Shown here: positions 62,711-64,000 of the stretch, piece by piece | Position numbering within the stretch: position 1 is the first letter of the stretch | How the letters are laid out: every line of letters begins with the position of its first letter | Source: Candida dubliniensis CD36 | Taxonomy: Eukaryota; Ascomycota; Pichiomycetes; Serinales; Debaryomycetaceae | DNA: 64,000 nt | Assembly (NCBI RefSeq): GCF_000026945.1 | Contig: NC_012861.1 | Coordinates: 1,116,001-1,180,000, forward strand | Direction: 5' to 3' | Program-made: the position numbers and the translations under genes | Notes under the pieces: generated by a model | The model's database searches: none | Told to the model about the DNA's origin: nothing | Seen by the model: the letters and a program-made list of their open reading frames with translations, nothing else

Positions 62711-64000
62711 ATGTCGAATTCAATTGGATTTGAGGAAAACGAAACAATTGATGGTGCAACATCCAAAGTTAAACAACTGCACTCGGCACTGAGTTTGAAC
62801 TCATCCTCGTCAAGACGCAATTCATTGGAAAGATTATCACACGAAGAAGATATCTCGTCACCAACCAGTAGCATAAATTATATGTCATCTTCATCAACAA
62901 AATCACCACCGCCTTCACCACCGAATTCTCCACGTTTGGAAAATACTAAAAAGATGATTAAAATGATGTCGATTACATCTCCCATGGGATCACTGAGTGA
63001 GTCAGTGGTGCTTTCTGATTCAGACGAGAGAAGTTCTTTGGAATTACAAGAGCGTGGCACGATAACTCCATCAAGACGTATGGAAGTAAATCAGAGTTCT
63101 GATGACGAAGATACAGAATTTGATTCCACGAGATTGAGATTTTCCGCCCATAAAGGTCACAGAAAGAGTGGATCAGACGAGGAGAGTCCTAGCAAACGAC
63201 CTATAAAATTGTCAAGGGGGGCATCACCAGCACGCAAAGGTCGCAGAAGAGGTAGCAGCCTTTCACCTGATTCAGACACAAACACTCAAGGGAAAACATC
63301 TTCCACAAGCAAACGCAAGTCACGTAGAAAATCAAAAGACAGTGATAAGTCTCATCGGTCCGAATTCTTTGGTACAGGATATACGTCTATGCCAACATCT
63401 GGGAAAGTATTTAGGAATTTGCTAATATTGGAGGAAAATCTTAGAGAGCAGGTTATACAACAGCGAGCCATGAGACGCAAGTATTTGACATTTTTGAGTA
63501 TATTGTGCTCCATCATTGCAGCATTGTCACATCATTTATTCTTCTTAGATAACTCATCTACTGGTACTTTGAGGGTCATCTTGCAATTTTGTTTATTGGC
63601 AACAATAGTAACATTGATGTTGTACCATTTGTCAGGGGAATATCAGAAGACCATTGTGCTACCACGAAAATTTCTATCACTGACAAACCAAGGTTTAAGA
63701 CAACTAAATGTTAGGTTAGTTAAAATAAAGACACCCTTTTTCGATAAGTTGACCGATTTGATTAGAGAAATTCTGTTGGCAATTGTCAATTTCAATTTAA
63801 GTGTTTTCCATAAGTTGTCACCTGGGTCAATTCAAAATAAGAATTCGAAAATAGAAGTATTTTTGGTAACTTGTCAGTCTCAATGTCAGCCAAGAATTGG
63901 TGTTACGGACGTTAAGTTAGTGTTGAATGCAAGAGTTTTCAATATTGATGTCAGGGAAGGATGGGAAATGTATCGAAGTGAGTTTTGGATAAATGAAGGT
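62711..64000 (+). CDS. SPO7: Nem1-Spo7 phosphatase regulatory subunit Spo7, 3' partial
   Basis: Spo7 is the membrane partner of Nem1 phosphatase, which dephosphorylates the phosphatidate phosphatase Pah1 at the nuclear/ER membrane and so controls lipid synthesis and nuclear shape. 430 codons are present and the frame is still open at the window end. A long Ser-rich, basic N-terminal region (1-230) is followed by two membrane segments (about 257-278 and 292-312) and the Spo7 core (YQKTIVLPRKFLSLTNQGLR, then VRLVKIKTPF). The N-terminal extension is much longer than in yeast Spo7 (259 residues in total). Confidence 0.9.
   Translation, partial: MSNSIGFEENETIDGATSKVKQLHSALSLNSSSSRRNSLERLSHEEDISSPTSSINYMSSSSTKSPPPSPPNSPRLENTKKMIKMMSITSPMGSLSESVVLSDSDERSSLELQERGTITPSRRMEVNQSSDDEDTEFDSTRLRFSAHKGHRKSGSDEESPSKRPIKLSRGASPARKGRRRGSSLSPDSDTNTQGKTSSTSKRKSRRKSKDSDKSHRSEFFGTGYTSMPTSGKVFRNLLILEENLREQVIQQRAMRRKYLTFLSILCSIIAALSHHLFFLDNSSTGTLRVILQFCLLATIVTLMLYHLSGEYQKTIVLPRKFLSLTNQGLRQLNVRLVKIKTPFFDKLTDLIREILLAIVNFNLSVFHKLSPGSIQNKNSKIEVFLVTCQSQCQPRIGVTDVKLVLNARVFNIDVREGWEMYRSEFWINEG

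Overview
The window is nuclear DNA of a budding yeast of the CUG-Ser clade, most likely Candida albicans or its sibling C. dubliniensis. It is AT-rich, with many poly-A/poly-T runs between genes. Introns are few and small, with GTATGT/GTAAGT donors and TACTAAC branch points. Conserved proteins carry in-frame CTG codons (for example PEX6 codon 280). Identifications rest on recognising protein families and RNA motifs by eye; no search was run.

Layout: 1-2.6 kb holds the last exon of RPL31, a candidate intron-encoded C/D snoRNA, an intron-containing tRNA-Ile and a rearranged LTR-retrotransposon fragment. 3-22 kb is a dense housekeeping block: PEX6, MDJ2, CDC19, COQ5, CMC4, a Cwf18/CCDC12-like gene, ATP4, MSI1, EFM4, YRB2, SNP1, DAP1, a GRE2-type reductase and an MDR reductase. 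22-34 kb has a 3.1-kb intergenic stretch, a 1338-residue Q-rich coiled-coil protein, a class I glutamine-amidotransferase-like gene, an snR56-like snoRNA, RPS8A, DPH3 and tRNA-Ser(AGA). 34-40 kb is a gene-free 6-kb stretch upstream of a two-repeat Myb regulator (FlbD type). 42-64 kb carries VPS35, a membrane-anchored PNGase-A-family protein with a His-rich repeat insert, SEN34, COG4, YTH1, OSM1, RPL33, KES1/OSH4, GWT1 and the 5' part of SPO7.

The genes are not a pathway cluster. Recurrent themes are translation (RPL31, RPS8A, RPL33, EFM4, DPH3, tRNAs, snoRNAs), RNA processing (SNP1, SEN34, YTH1, the Cwf18-like gene), mitochondria (MDJ2, COQ5, CMC4, ATP4, OSM1) and membrane traffic or lipid metabolism (VPS35, COG4, KES1, GWT1, SPO7, DAP1). 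Two ribosomal protein promoters carry a CACGTG box next to GCCCTA/ACCCTAA boxes, the Cbf1/Tbf1 arrangement known from Candida.

The most interesting material is non-coding: two C/D snoRNAs with recognisable rRNA guides and one H/ACA-like RNA, each placed beside splice signals of a host with no coding potential. Also notable are a retroelement whose two ends are inverted U3 termini inside a perfect 5-bp target duplication, an OSM1 reading frame whose membrane-anchor extension has no AUG, and an SNP1 intron that begins immediately after the start codon.
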